A stretch of 64,000 bases of DNA from Micromonospora thermarum (GTDB lineage: Bacteria > Actinomycetota > Actinomycetes > Mycobacteriales > Micromonosporaceae). This document shows, in pieces, positions 8,516-17,171 of this stretch. Each line of letters begins with the position of its first letter. Positions within the stretch are counted from its first letter, which is position 1. The translations under genes and the position numbers were made by a program. The notes under the pieces were generated by a model. That model was not told the origin of the DNA, ran no database searches, and saw only the letters and a program-made list of their open reading frames with translations. The DNA lies in NCBI RefSeq assembly GCF_012034245.1, contig NZ_JAATEO010000001.1:248001-312000 (forward strand), in the 5' to 3' direction.

Positions 8516-9948
8516 CTCTGACCCTGCGCTATGCGGCCCACAGCGACCGCGGTCTGATCCGAGACGGTAACCAGGACTCCGTCTACGCCGGGCCGCGGCT
8601 GCTTGCCGTCGCCGACGGCATGGGCGGCATGGCTGCCGGTGACGTCGCCAGCAACATCGTCATCGGTGCCATGGCGCCGCTCGACGAGGACGTCCCTGGT
8701 GACGCCCTGGTCGACGCGCTCCGCTCCGCCGTCAACAACGCCACCCAGCAGCTCCGCGAGACCGTGGACGCCAACCCCCAGCTGGAGGGCATGGGCACCA
8801 CCCTCACCGCGATCCTCTTCTCCGGCAGCAAGCTGGGCATGGTGCACATCGGTGACTCGCGGGCGTACCTGCTGCGCCAGGGCGAGTTCGCCCAGATCAC
8901 CAAGGACGACACCTACGTCCAGATGCTCGTCGACGAGGGCCGGATCAGCGCCGAGGAGGCGAGCAGCCACCCGCAGCGGTCCCTGCTGACCCGGGCACTC
9001 GACGGCCGGGACATCGACGCGGAGTACTCCGTCCGTCAGGTGCTCCCCGGTGACCGGTACCTGATCTGCAGCGACGGCCTGTCCGGCGTGGTCAGTGCGG
9101 ACACCATCGCGGAGACGATGCGCGAGTACGTCGACCCGCAGCAGTGCGTCGAGCGGCTGGTGCAGCTCGCGCTGCGTGGCGGCGGCCCCGACAACATCAC
9201 CGTGATCATCGCCGACGCGACCGACCAGGACATCGTCGAGGCGAGCCCGATCGTCGGTGGCGCCGCCTCCCGGGACCGGGGCATGGCCACCTCCGCCGAC
9301 GTCTCCACGCCGGCGGCCCGCGCCTCGGCGCTCTCCGCGCCACGACCGGCCGCGCCCGAGGAGCCGGCGGCCGGTGCCGACGACGAGCCGGAGCGCCGCC
9401 GGCACCGGCCGGTACGCGCCGCGGCGATGACGCTGGCGCTGCTCGTCCTGCTGGGCGGGGCGGTGTTCGGCGGGTGGAGCTACACGCAGCGGCAGTACTA
9501 CGTGGGTGCCACCGAGGACGGGCAGGTCGCCGTCTTCCGGGGCATCCAGGGGCAGATCGCCGGCATGGACCTCTCCACCGTGCACTCCACCAGCCCGGCC
9601 GAGCTGGAGGACCTCACCCTCGCCGCGCAGGAGCAGGTCAAGCAGGGCATCCCGGCGAAGAGCGAGCCGGACGCGGAGCGCCGCCTGGCCGAGCTGACCG
9701 CCGACACGCCGACGAACCCCAACCTCAAGCCGACCTGCCCGCCGAGCCCGACGCCGAGCGCGGTCACCGTCACGGCCACGCCGACGCCGACCGTGGCGCC
9801 GGGGACGGGCGCGCCCACCGCCAGCGCGACGCCGAGCACGCCGGCCGCGACCGGCCTGCCGGCCGCCCCGACCACCACGCCCGACGCCCTTCCCTCGGAT
9901 CCGGTCACGCCGACCGTCGACCCGGCCGCCTGCCGGTCGCCCGAGTGA
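8512..9948 (+). CDS. pstP: PstP: PP2C-type Ser/Thr protein phosphatase
   Basis: The 478-residue protein has a cytoplasmic PP2C catalytic domain (about 1-240) with the metal-binding motifs RDGNQDS, ADGMGG, HIGDSRAYL and GGPDNITVI. A linker, one membrane helix (about 305-325) and an extracytoplasmic tail ending in a Thr/Pro-rich stretch follow. PstP removes phosphate from PknA, PknB and their substrates and so opposes the kinases encoded just downstream. It overlaps fhaB by four bases and is followed 28 bases later by rodA. Length and topology match the mycobacterial enzyme (Rv0018c). Confidence 0.96.
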   Translation: MTLTLRYAAHSDRGLIRDGNQDSVYAGPRLLAVADGMGGMAAGDVASNIVIGAMAPLDEDVPGDALVDALRSAVNNATQQLRETVDANPQLEGMGTTLTAILFSGSKLGMVHIGDSRAYLLRQGEFAQITKDDTYVQMLVDEGRISAEEASSHPQRSLLTRALDGRDIDAEYSVRQVLPGDRYLICSDGLSGVVSADTIAETMREYVDPQQCVERLVQLALRGGGPDNITVIIADATDQDIVEASPIVGGAASRDRGMATSADVSTPAARASALSAPRPAAPEEPAAGADDEPERRRHRPVRAAAMTLALLVLLGGAVFGGWSYTQRQYYVGATEDGQVAVFRGIQGQIAGMDLSTVHSTSPAELEDLTLAAQEQVKQGIPAKSEPDAERRLAELTADTPTNPNLKPTCPPSPTPSAVTVTATPTPTVAPGTGAPTASATPSTPAATGLPAAPTTTPDALPSDPVTPTVDPAACRSPE

Positions 9949-9976
9949 GCGTCGGCTCGACCCGTCAGGACGATCC

Positions 9977-11467
9977 GTGACCGCAGCGGCCACCCCGGCA
10001 TCCCCGCCCGCCACCACGGGTGGGCAGCCCGGTGTGCGCCTGGCCCGGTCCCGGCGTAACGCCGAGCTGTCCCTGCTGCTGCTCGCGATGGTGCTGGTCG
10101 CCGCGTACGCGGCGATGGTCGAGGCGAACGTGCTCGAAACGGTCACCCCGGACTTCTGGGTGCCGGCCGCCGCGCTCAGCGCGGTCTTCCTCGGCCTGCA
10201 CGTGGCGATCCGGTTCCTGGCCCCCTTCGCCGACCCCGCCCTGCTGCCGGCGGTCGCACTGCTCAACGGTCTCGGGGTCGGGTTCCTGCGCCGGCTCGAC
10301 CTGGCCCGGGCCACCCCCGTCGAGCGGGCCGACCTGGCGATCTTCGCCGGTACCGGGGGCCGGCAGCTCGCCTGGACGCTGGCCTCGGTGGTCCTCGCCG
10401 CCGGGCTACTTCTCGTGGTCCGCGATCACCGCTCGATCTCCCGGTACGCGTACACCCTGGGGCTCGCCGGCATCGTGCTGGTGATGATCCCGGCGGTGCT
10501 GCCGTCGAGCATCTCGGAGATCAACGGCGCCAAGCTCTGGGTGCGTGTCGGCAGCTTCTCCATCCAGCCCGGCGAGTTCGCCAAGCTGGCCCTGCTCGCC
10601 TTCTTCGCGTACTACCTGGTCCGCAAGCGGGAGGTGCTCTCGCTGGCCAGCCGCCGGATCCTCGGCGTCGACTTCCCGCGCGGGCGGGACCTCGGCCCGG
10701 TCGTGGTGGTCTGGCTGATCAGCCTCCTGGTCCTCGTCTTCGAGAAGGACCTGGGCACCTCGCTGCTGTACTTCGGCATGTTCGTGGTGACGCTGTACAT
10801 CGCCACCGAGCGGGTCAGCTGGCTGCTCATCGGTCTCGTGCTCTTCTTCGGCGGCGCCTACCTGGCGTACGTGCTGGGCAGCACCGTCGGCGGGCCGTTC
10901 GCCAACTTCTACCTGCGGGCCGAGATCTGGCTGGACCCGTTCGCCGACCCGTACGAGGACGGTTACCAGCTCGTGCAGGGTCTGCTCGCCCTCGGCACGG
11001 GTGGCCTCTTCGGGGCCGGGCCCGGCGGCGGCCAGCCGCTCAAGCTGCCCGAGGTGCAGAACGACTTCATCTTCGCCGGCATCGGAGAGGAGATCGGGCT
11101 CTTCGGCCTCTCCGCCCTGCTGGTGATCTATTTGCTCATCGTCGAGCGCGGGCTGCGCGCCGCCCTGGCGGTGCGCGACTCGTTCGGCAAGCTGCTCGCC
11201 GGCGGCCTGGCGTTCACCCTCGGCCTCCAGGTCTTCGTGATCGTCGGCGGGATCAGCAAGCTGATCCCGCTCACCGGCCAGACCACCCCGTTCCTCTCCG
11301 CCGGTGGCTCCTCGCTGATGGCGAACTGGCTGCTGATCGCACTCCTGCTCCGGGTCTCCGACGGCGCCCGCCGGCCGGTGACCGGCGGAGGCGGCGGGGT
11401 GGCCCGGCCGGCGGGCGCCCCGCCGGAGCAGCTGCACGGTGCCCCCACGGAGGTGATCAAGCCGTGA
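9977..11467 (+). CDS. rodA: RodA/FtsW-family SEDS peptidoglycan glycosyltransferase
   Basis: The 496-residue polytopic protein has about 12 hydrophobic segments. It carries the SEDS hallmarks: NGAKLWVRVGSFSIQPGEFAK in the central loop (about 180-200), FEKDLGTSLLYFG, and the late P-L-T-G-Q-T-T-P-F-x-S-x-G-G-S-S block. SEDS proteins polymerise lipid II into glycan strands on the outer membrane face with a partner class B PBP. That partner is encoded immediately downstream with a GTGA overlap at 11464-11467. By position this is the RodA paralogue (Rv0017c type) rather than division FtsW. Confidence 0.95.
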   Translation: MTAAATPASPPATTGGQPGVRLARSRRNAELSLLLLAMVLVAAYAAMVEANVLETVTPDFWVPAAALSAVFLGLHVAIRFLAPFADPALLPAVALLNGLGVGFLRRLDLARATPVERADLAIFAGTGGRQLAWTLASVVLAAGLLLVVRDHRSISRYAYTLGLAGIVLVMIPAVLPSSISEINGAKLWVRVGSFSIQPGEFAKLALLAFFAYYLVRKREVLSLASRRILGVDFPRGRDLGPVVVVWLISLLVLVFEKDLGTSLLYFGMFVVTLYIATERVSWLLIGLVLFFGGAYLAYVLGSTVGGPFANFYLRAEIWLDPFADPYEDGYQLVQGLLALGTGGLFGAGPGGGQPLKLPEVQNDFIFAGIGEEIGLFGLSALLVIYLLIVERGLRAALAVRDSFGKLLAGGLAFTLGLQVFVIVGGISKLIPLTGQTTPFLSAGGSSLMANWLLIALLLRVSDGARRPVTGGGGGVARPAGAPPEQLHGAPTEVIKP

Positions 11468-12969
11468 ACGCACCCCTGCGCCGCGTCGGCGTCGTCGTGA
11501 TCGTCCTGTTCGGGCTGCTCTTCGCGAACCTGAACTGGATCCAGGCCTACAAGGCGGACGAGTACCGCAACAGCGACTACAACGGTCGCGTCCAGGTCGC
11601 CGAGTACAAGCGCAAGCGCGGCAACATCGAGGCCGGCGGTACGGCGTTCGCCGTCAGCAAGGAGACCAGCGGCGAGCTGACCTTCCTGCGCACGTACCCG
11701 GGCGGGGCGCAGTACGCCCACGTCCTCGGGTACAAGCCGGTCAACCTGGCCGACACCGGCATCGAGAAGTCGGAGAACGACTTCCTCGCCGGCACCAGCG
11801 ACCAGCTCATCGCCAACCGGGTCAAGGACCTGTTCACCGGTGACCAGACCGCCGGCGGCAACGTGCTCCTCACCATCTCCAAGCGGGCACAGGACGTCGC
11901 GTACAAGCAACTGCGCGACAACGAGAACGGCGTGACCAAGGGCGCGGCCATCGCGATCGACCCGCGTACGGGTGCGGTGCAGGCGCTGGTCTCCATGCCG
12001 AGCTTCGACCCGAACCCGCTGGCCAGTCACGACACCGACGAGGCCACCGCCGCGTACAACCAGCTGGAGCGGAACCCGGACGGCCCGCTGAAGAACCGGG
12101 CGCTCGGCGAGGTGCTTCCCCCAGGCTCCACCTTCAAGATCGTGGTGGCCGCCGCCGCCCTGGAGAACGGGGTCACCCAGGAGACCCAGATCCCGGCCGG
12201 GGCCAGCTACACCCCGCCGACCTCCGGCTCGCCGATCCGCAACGCCGCCCCGTCGATCTGCCCCGAGTCGCAGGTCACCCTGATGAACGCGGTGACCGAG
12301 TCGTGCAACACCGGCTTCGCCCAGCTCGGCGTCCGGCTCGGTGCCGACGCCATCAAGGAGAAGGCCCGGCAGTTCGGCTTCGAGCAGGACGACCTGACCG
12401 TCGGCCGGCTCGGTGAGGGTGGCCACCCGGTCGCGGCCAGCCGGACCGGCAGCATGGAGAACGCCGACGGCGGCGACGACCCGGCGGCGCTCGCCCAGTC
12501 CTCCATCGGGCAGCGCGACGTGCGGATGACTCCGCTCCAGGGCGCCCTGATCGCGGCCACCGTGGCCAACGGCGGCAGCCAGATGCGGCCGTACCTGGTC
12601 CGCCAGCTCCTCGGCCCGGACCGCACCACCGACTACTACACCGCCAACCCGCGTGAGCTGCGCCGGCCGATCAGCGGCCAGGTCGCCACCGACCTGCGCG
12701 AGATGATGGTGAGCGTCGTCGAGAACGGCACCGGCCGGAACGCGCGGATCAGCGGCTACACGGTCGGCGGCAAGACCGGCACCGCCCAGTCCGGCCCGAA
12801 CACCCGCGACCACGGCTGGTTCATCGGCTTCGCACTGGACAAGGACGGCAACCCGGTCTCGGCGGTCTGTGTCCTGCTGGAGGAGGCCGGCAGCGGCGGC
12901 AGCGCCGAGGCGGCCCGGATCGGCGGCCAGATCATGCGGGCGGCGATCGCCGACCCGGGGAGTCGCTGA
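11464..12969 (+). CDS. pbpA: PbpA: class B penicillin-binding protein
   Basis: The 501-residue protein has an N-terminal membrane anchor (about 8-26), a dimerisation/linker region and a transpeptidase domain (about 160-495). The catalytic motifs are visible: S-x-x-K as PPGSTFKIV, S-x-N as TESCNTGFAQ, and K-T-G as GGKTGTAQSG. It cross-links peptidoglycan and should work with the preceding SEDS polymerase; the four-base start/stop overlap supports equal expression. The Mycobacterium homologue (Rv0016c) is needed for cell division and shape and is regulated by PknB. The start is GTG 11464. Confidence 0.96.
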   Translation: MNAPLRRVGVVVIVLFGLLFANLNWIQAYKADEYRNSDYNGRVQVAEYKRKRGNIEAGGTAFAVSKETSGELTFLRTYPGGAQYAHVLGYKPVNLADTGIEKSENDFLAGTSDQLIANRVKDLFTGDQTAGGNVLLTISKRAQDVAYKQLRDNENGVTKGAAIAIDPRTGAVQALVSMPSFDPNPLASHDTDEATAAYNQLERNPDGPLKNRALGEVLPPGSTFKIVVAAAALENGVTQETQIPAGASYTPPTSGSPIRNAAPSICPESQVTLMNAVTESCNTGFAQLGVRLGADAIKEKARQFGFEQDDLTVGRLGEGGHPVAASRTGSMENADGGDDPAALAQSSIGQRDVRMTPLQGALIAATVANGGSQMRPYLVRQLLGPDRTTDYYTANPRELRRPISGQVATDLREMMVSVVENGTGRNARISGYTVGGKTGTAQSGPNTRDHGWFIGFALDKDGNPVSAVCVLLEEAGSGGSAEAARIGGQIMRAAIADPGSR

Positions 12970-12970
12970 C

Positions 12971-14356
12971 ATGCTCAGCCCCGGGGTGCAGCTCGGCAAC
13001 CGCTACCGGCTCGACGAGCGGATCGCGAGCGGCGGCATGGGCGACGTCTGGCGCGGCACCGACCAGGTGCTCGGCCGGACGGTCGCCGTGAAGAGCCTGC
13101 TCCCGGCCCTGCTGGACGACCCGGACTTCGCCGAGCGGTTCCGCGGCGAGGCGCGGACGATGGCCACCATCAACCACCCCGGCGTGGTGGACGTCTACGA
13201 CTTCGGCAGTGACCAGCAGATCGCCTTCCTGGTGATGGAGTACGTCGAGGGCGACGCGCTCTCGGCGACCCTCGGCCGGGTCGGGCGGCTCACCCCCGCC
13301 CGCACGATGGCGCTGGTCGCCCAGGCGGCCGACGCGCTGCACGCCGCCCACGTCAAGGGCATCGTGCACCGGGACGTGAAGCCCGGGAACCTGCTCGTCC
13401 GGCCGAACGGCACCCTCGTGCTCACCGACTTCGGCATCGCCCGCTCCGACCTGGTCGCCCAGCTCACCGCCGCCGGGTCGGTGCTCGGCACCGCCTCGTA
13501 CATCTCGCCCGAGCAGGCCACCGGCGGGGTCGCCACCCCCGCCTCGGACGTCTACGCGCTCGGCGTCGTCGCGTACCAGTGTCTCGCCGGCCGGCGGCCG
13601 TTCGAGGGTGACAACCCCCTCGAGATCGCCATGCGGCACGTCCAGGAGACGCCCCGGCCGCTGCCCGCCGACATCCCGCCGCAGGTGCGCGCCGTCGTCG
13701 AGCGGGCCATGGCGAAGGACCCGGCGGCGCGCTGGCCGAGCGCGGCCGCGCTGGCCGGGGTGGCCCGCCAGTTGAAGGTCCAGCTCTCCCAGGCCGCTCG
13801 CGCGTCCGGCCGGGCCAACCCGGTGTCCGCCGCGCCCGCGTCGCCGGCCCCCGGCCGGGCCCAGGTGCCGCCCCCGTCGGCGGCCCGCCCGCCGGTGGCT
13901 CACCGCCCGCCGGCGACCGCGCCGCAGGCGCCCCGCCCGCCGGTGTCACCGCCCCGTCCGCCGGTGGTGGCGCACGCTTCGTCGGCCCCACGGCCGCCGG
14001 CCGCGCAACCGGGCCGGCCCCACGGCCCGGCGACCGTGCCGTCGGCGCCGACCCGACCGGGGTACGCTCCGAAGCCCGCTCCTCCGCCGCCGCGGCGCCG
14101 GTCCCGGCCCGGGATGGTGTTCCTCGTCATCCTCCTGGCCGTACTGGTACTGGTCTGCTCCGGCGTGATTTCCTACAACCTGCGGTCGTCGGCGCTGCCC
14201 GGTGAACCCGGCACGTCGGCACCGCGGACGGTGACGTCCGGCGCGCTGCGGCTCGACGGACGCGACGATCCGGCCGGGACGTCGTACCGTCGACAGCAAC
14301 TGCCCCGGCCGGGCGGCGACGTGACGACGACGAGCGAAGGACGACAGACGCGATGA
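12971..14356 (+). CDS. pknA: PknA: Ser/Thr protein kinase
   Basis: The 461-residue kinase has its catalytic domain at about 12-275: glycine loop IASGGMGDVW, ATP-anchoring Lys41, catalytic HRDVKPGN (Asp135), DFG at Asp153 and the activation segment ending ASYISPEQA. A long Pro/Ala-rich linker (about 285-370) leads to one membrane helix (about 376-398) and a short outer tail. PknA phosphorylates division and envelope proteins such as Wag31 and FhaB and activates PknB. ATG 12971 follows the pbpA stop directly; the open frame before it is shadow sequence. It overlaps pknB by four bases. Confidence 0.95.
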   Translation: MLSPGVQLGNRYRLDERIASGGMGDVWRGTDQVLGRTVAVKSLLPALLDDPDFAERFRGEARTMATINHPGVVDVYDFGSDQQIAFLVMEYVEGDALSATLGRVGRLTPARTMALVAQAADALHAAHVKGIVHRDVKPGNLLVRPNGTLVLTDFGIARSDLVAQLTAAGSVLGTASYISPEQATGGVATPASDVYALGVVAYQCLAGRRPFEGDNPLEIAMRHVQETPRPLPADIPPQVRAVVERAMAKDPAARWPSAAALAGVARQLKVQLSQAARASGRANPVSAAPASPAPGRAQVPPPSAARPPVAHRPPATAPQAPRPPVSPPRPPVVAHASSAPRPPAAQPGRPHGPATVPSAPTRPGYAPKPAPPPPRRRSRPGMVFLVILLAVLVLVCSGVISYNLRSSALPGEPGTSAPRTVTSGALRLDGRDDPAGTSYRRQQLPRPGGDVTTTSEGRQTR

Positions 14357-16170
14357 CAGCGCAGGCCCGCCTGCTCGGTGGCAGGTACCAGGTCGGCGAG
14401 CTGCTCGGCTACGGCGGCATGGCCGAGGTGCACCGCGGTCGCGACCTGCGGCTCGGTCGGGACGTCGCGATCAAGATGCTCCGGACGGACCTGGCCCGGG
14501 ACGCCACCTTCCAGATGCGGTTCCGGCGGGAGGCGCAGAACGCCGCGTCCCTCAACCACCCGGCCATCGTCGCCGTCTACGACACCGGCGAGGAGCAGGC
14601 GCCCACCGGCGAGACGCTGCCGTTCATCGTGATGGAGTTCGTCAACGGGCGCACTCTCAAGGAGGTGCTGGGCGCCGAGGGCCGGCTCCAGCCGCGGCGG
14701 GCGCTGGAGATCTGCGCCGACATGTGCGCGGCGCTGGAGTTCAGCCACCGGCACGGCATCATCCACCGCGACATCAAGCCCGGCAACGTCATGCTCACCC
14801 AGACCGGCCAGGTCAAGGTCATGGACTTCGGCATCGCCCGGGCCCTGGCCAGCGGTGCCACCACGATGACGCAGACCAGCGCCGTGATCGGCACCGCGCA
14901 GTACCTGTCGCCGGAGCAGGCCCGGGGCGAGGCGGTCGACGCCCGCTCCGACGTCTACGCCGCCGGCTGCGTGCTCTTCGAGCTGCTCGTCGGGCACCCG
15001 CCGTTCGTCGGGGACAGCCCGGTCAGCGTCGCGTACCAGCACGTACGGGAGGCGCCGCCCACGCCGAGCGACCTCAACCCGGAGGTCAACCCGGCCGTCG
15101 ACGCGATCGTGCTCAAGGCCCTGTCGAAGAACCCCCTGAACCGCTACCAGAGCGCCGGCGAGATGCGCGCCGACCTGCTGCGCGCCGCCGCCGGCCGTCC
15201 GGTGCTCGCCACCCCGGTCATGCGCGAGGAGGAGACGACCCAGCTGGCGCCGGCCGGCGCCGGTTACCCGCCGGTCGGTCCGGCTGGCCCGCGCACCCAG
15301 CAGATCCCGGCCCGGGTCGGCGACCCCCGCCGCCGCAAGGCGTCGTCCTGGCTGATCGCGACGTTCGCCGCGCTCGGCGTGCTCGCGGTGATCGCCCTGG
15401 CCGCCGCGTTGCTGTGGAACCGGGAACCCAACCAGGCGATCGTCCCGCAGGTCACGGGGATGACCCAGGAGCAGGCGTTCGCGGAGATCCGGAAGGCCAA
15501 CCTGACGCCGGATGCCGGCGACCCGGTCTTCAACGCCACCTGCACGAAGGGGCAGGTGACGAGCCAGGATCCCGGTCCGAACGCCCGGCTGGAACCGGCT
15601 CAGGTCGTCACGGTCCGGGTCTGCGGCGGTCCCCAGGAGGTGACGGTCCCCGCCAACCTCGTCGGCGGCCAGTACAACAGCGCCGCCGAACGGCTCAAGG
15701 AACTCAAGCTCGTGCCCAAGCGGAAGGACGTCAACAGCGACAAGCCGGAGGGCATCGTCACCAAGGTGACGCCGGACTCCGGCAGCTCGGTTGCGGAGGG
15801 CACCGAGGTCGTTCTCGAGGTTTCGAAGGGCAACGTCCGCGACGTGCCGGACGTGGTGGGCGAGACCCGCGAGGACGCGGAGGACGAGCTTCGGGATGCC
15901 GGCTACAAGGTCCGGGTCCAACGGGGAGACGCGGTGCCGCCGGAGGAAGCCGGACGGGTCGTCGCGCAGGACCCGAAGGGGGACAGCCCGCTCGCCCAGG
16001 GCGGGACGGTGACGATCGTGGTCACGGTGCCGCAGGAGGAGCCGACCCAGGAGCCGACGCAGACTCCGACCGCGACCCCGACGACGACGCCGACCCCTCC
16101 GCCGGGTGGCCGCGCGGGTGGCCTCCCGCTGTTCCCCACCACGTCGCCGACCCGCCAGCCGACCGACTGA
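14353..16170 (+). CDS. pknB: PknB: PASTA-domain Ser/Thr protein kinase
   Basis: The 605-residue transmembrane kinase has a catalytic domain (about 10-275) with LLGYGGMAEV, Lys41, HRDIKPGN and MDFGIARA. A juxtamembrane segment and one membrane helix (about 333-356) are followed by three PASTA repeats (about 360-560), each starting with a V-P-x-[VL] type step such as IVPQVTGMTQ, TVPANLVGGQ and DVPDVVGETR, and a Thr/Pro-rich tail. PASTA domains sense muropeptides or lipid II. Mycobacterial PknB has four repeats, so three is slightly short. ATG 14353 overlaps the pknA stop. Confidence 0.96.
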   Translation: MTAQARLLGGRYQVGELLGYGGMAEVHRGRDLRLGRDVAIKMLRTDLARDATFQMRFRREAQNAASLNHPAIVAVYDTGEEQAPTGETLPFIVMEFVNGRTLKEVLGAEGRLQPRRALEICADMCAALEFSHRHGIIHRDIKPGNVMLTQTGQVKVMDFGIARALASGATTMTQTSAVIGTAQYLSPEQARGEAVDARSDVYAAGCVLFELLVGHPPFVGDSPVSVAYQHVREAPPTPSDLNPEVNPAVDAIVLKALSKNPLNRYQSAGEMRADLLRAAAGRPVLATPVMREEETTQLAPAGAGYPPVGPAGPRTQQIPARVGDPRRRKASSWLIATFAALGVLAVIALAAALLWNREPNQAIVPQVTGMTQEQAFAEIRKANLTPDAGDPVFNATCTKGQVTSQDPGPNARLEPAQVVTVRVCGGPQEVTVPANLVGGQYNSAAERLKELKLVPKRKDVNSDKPEGIVTKVTPDSGSSVAEGTEVVLEVSKGNVRDVPDVVGETREDAEDELRDAGYKVRVQRGDAVPPEEAGRVVAQDPKGDSPLAQGGTVTIVVTVPQEEPTQEPTQTPTATPTTTPTPPPGGRAGGLPLFPTTSPTRQPTD

Positions 16171-16229
16171 CGCGACCCGCGCCCTGTTGCCGGGACGCGC
16201 TGAGGACCTGACCGTCCGGCGTTCGAGGC

Positions 16230-16880
16230 TCAGGCGGCGTTGAACGCGGCGCGGCGGCGGGCGTCCACCTCGGCGGCCAGCTCGGGCGCGCGCTCCAGCG
16301 CCTCGGCGTACCCGCAGGACGCCAGCCAGTTGGCCAGCATCAGGTGACCGCCCTCGGTCAGCACCGACTCGGGGTGGAACTGGACGCCCTCGATCGGCAG
16401 CGTCCGGTGCCGCATCGCCATCACCACGCCGGAGCCGGTCCAGCCGGTGACCTCCAGCTCGTCGGGCAGCGTCTCGGGCAGGACGGCCAGCGAGTGGTAG
16501 CGGGTCGCGGTGAACGGGTCCGGCAGGCCGGCCAGCACGCCGACGTCGTGGTGCCGCACCTCCGAGGTCTTGCCGTGCAGCAGCTCCGGCGCCCGGGCGA
16601 CGGTCGCGCCGAACGCCTCCCCGATCGCCTGGTGGCCGAGGCAGACGCCGAAGAGCGGCAGTGTGCCCGCGTACTCCCGGATGACGTCGAGGCAGATGCC
16701 GGCGCGGTCCGGGCTGCCCGGCCCCGGTGAGAGCAGGACGCCGTCGGCACCGACCTTGCCGACCTCGGCGACGCTGATCTCGTCGTTGCGGCGTACCTCG
16801 CAGTCCACGCCGAGCTGGCCCAGGTACTGGACGAGGTTGAAGACGAACGAGTCGTAGTTGTCGATGACCAGGACGCGCAC
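16230..16880 (-). CDS. trpG: Glutamine amidotransferase, anthranilate/aminodeoxychorismate synthase component II
   Basis: The 216-residue class I glutamine amidotransferase has the N-terminal IDNYDSFVFNLVQYL motif, the oxyanion block LSPGPGSPDRAG, the nucleophile in GVCLGHQAIGEAFG and the His/Glu pair in GVQFHPESVLTE. It supplies ammonia from glutamine to a chorismate-using partner, either TrpE (tryptophan) or PabB (folate). In actinobacteria the copy next to pknB is annotated trpG or pabA, and no partner gene lies nearby. It is the last gene of a reverse-strand operon, three bases after the small membrane protein gene, and converges on pknB. Confidence 0.92.
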   Translation of the reverse strand: MRVLVIDNYDSFVFNLVQYLGQLGVDCEVRRNDEISVAEVGKVGADGVLLSPGPGSPDRAGICLDVIREYAGTLPLFGVCLGHQAIGEAFGATVARAPELLHGKTSEVRHHDVGVLAGLPDPFTATRYHSLAVLPETLPDELEVTGWTGSGVVMAMRHRTLPIEGVQFHPESVLTEGGHLMLANWLASCGYAEALERAPELAAEVDARRRAAFNAA

Positions 16881-16883
16881 GGG

Positions 16884-17165
16884 TCACTCTTCCGGGGAGG
16901 GCGTGGGTGGCGGGGTGTTGTTCTCGTCGGTGTCGTACGGCAGGTCGTGCTCGTCGCCGGTGGGTGTCTCGGCGTCGCCGGGCAGCGGGTCGCCGGGTAC
17001 GCCGGAGTCCTGGGTGACCTGCACGTCGTCGAACGGCAGCAGCGGTTCCGCCCAGGGGAAGACCACGTACCAGAGCAGCGCGACCATGGCCGCGGCCAGC
17101 AGCAGGCTGCCGCTGAGCTTGCCGGGCAGACCGAACGGCAGTTTCCGCCAGATCCAGGCGTACAT
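16884..17165 (-). CDS. Small single-span membrane protein
   Basis: The 93-residue protein has a basic N-terminus (MYAWIWRKLPFG), one membrane helix (about 18-40, SGSLLLAAAMVALLWYVVFPWA) and an acidic, Pro/Thr-rich extracytoplasmic tail (about 50-93). Similar small proteins lie between sortase E and trpG in Micromonosporaceae and Streptomyces, but I know of no function. Spacing (seven bases after sortase, three before trpG) places it firmly in the operon. ATG 17165 is the only sensible start. Confidence 0.8.
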   Translation of the reverse strand: MYAWIWRKLPFGLPGKLSGSLLLAAAMVALLWYVVFPWAEPLLPFDDVQVTQDSGVPGDPLPGDAETPTGDEHDLPYDTDENNTPPPTPSPEE

Positions 17166-17171
17166 GACCCC

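Noticed and set aside
14173..16887. 904-codon open frame opposite pknB
   Set aside because: Arg/Pro/Gly/Leu-rich translation without motifs, antisense to clear kinase, PASTA and amidotransferase coding; a GC-rich shadow frame.
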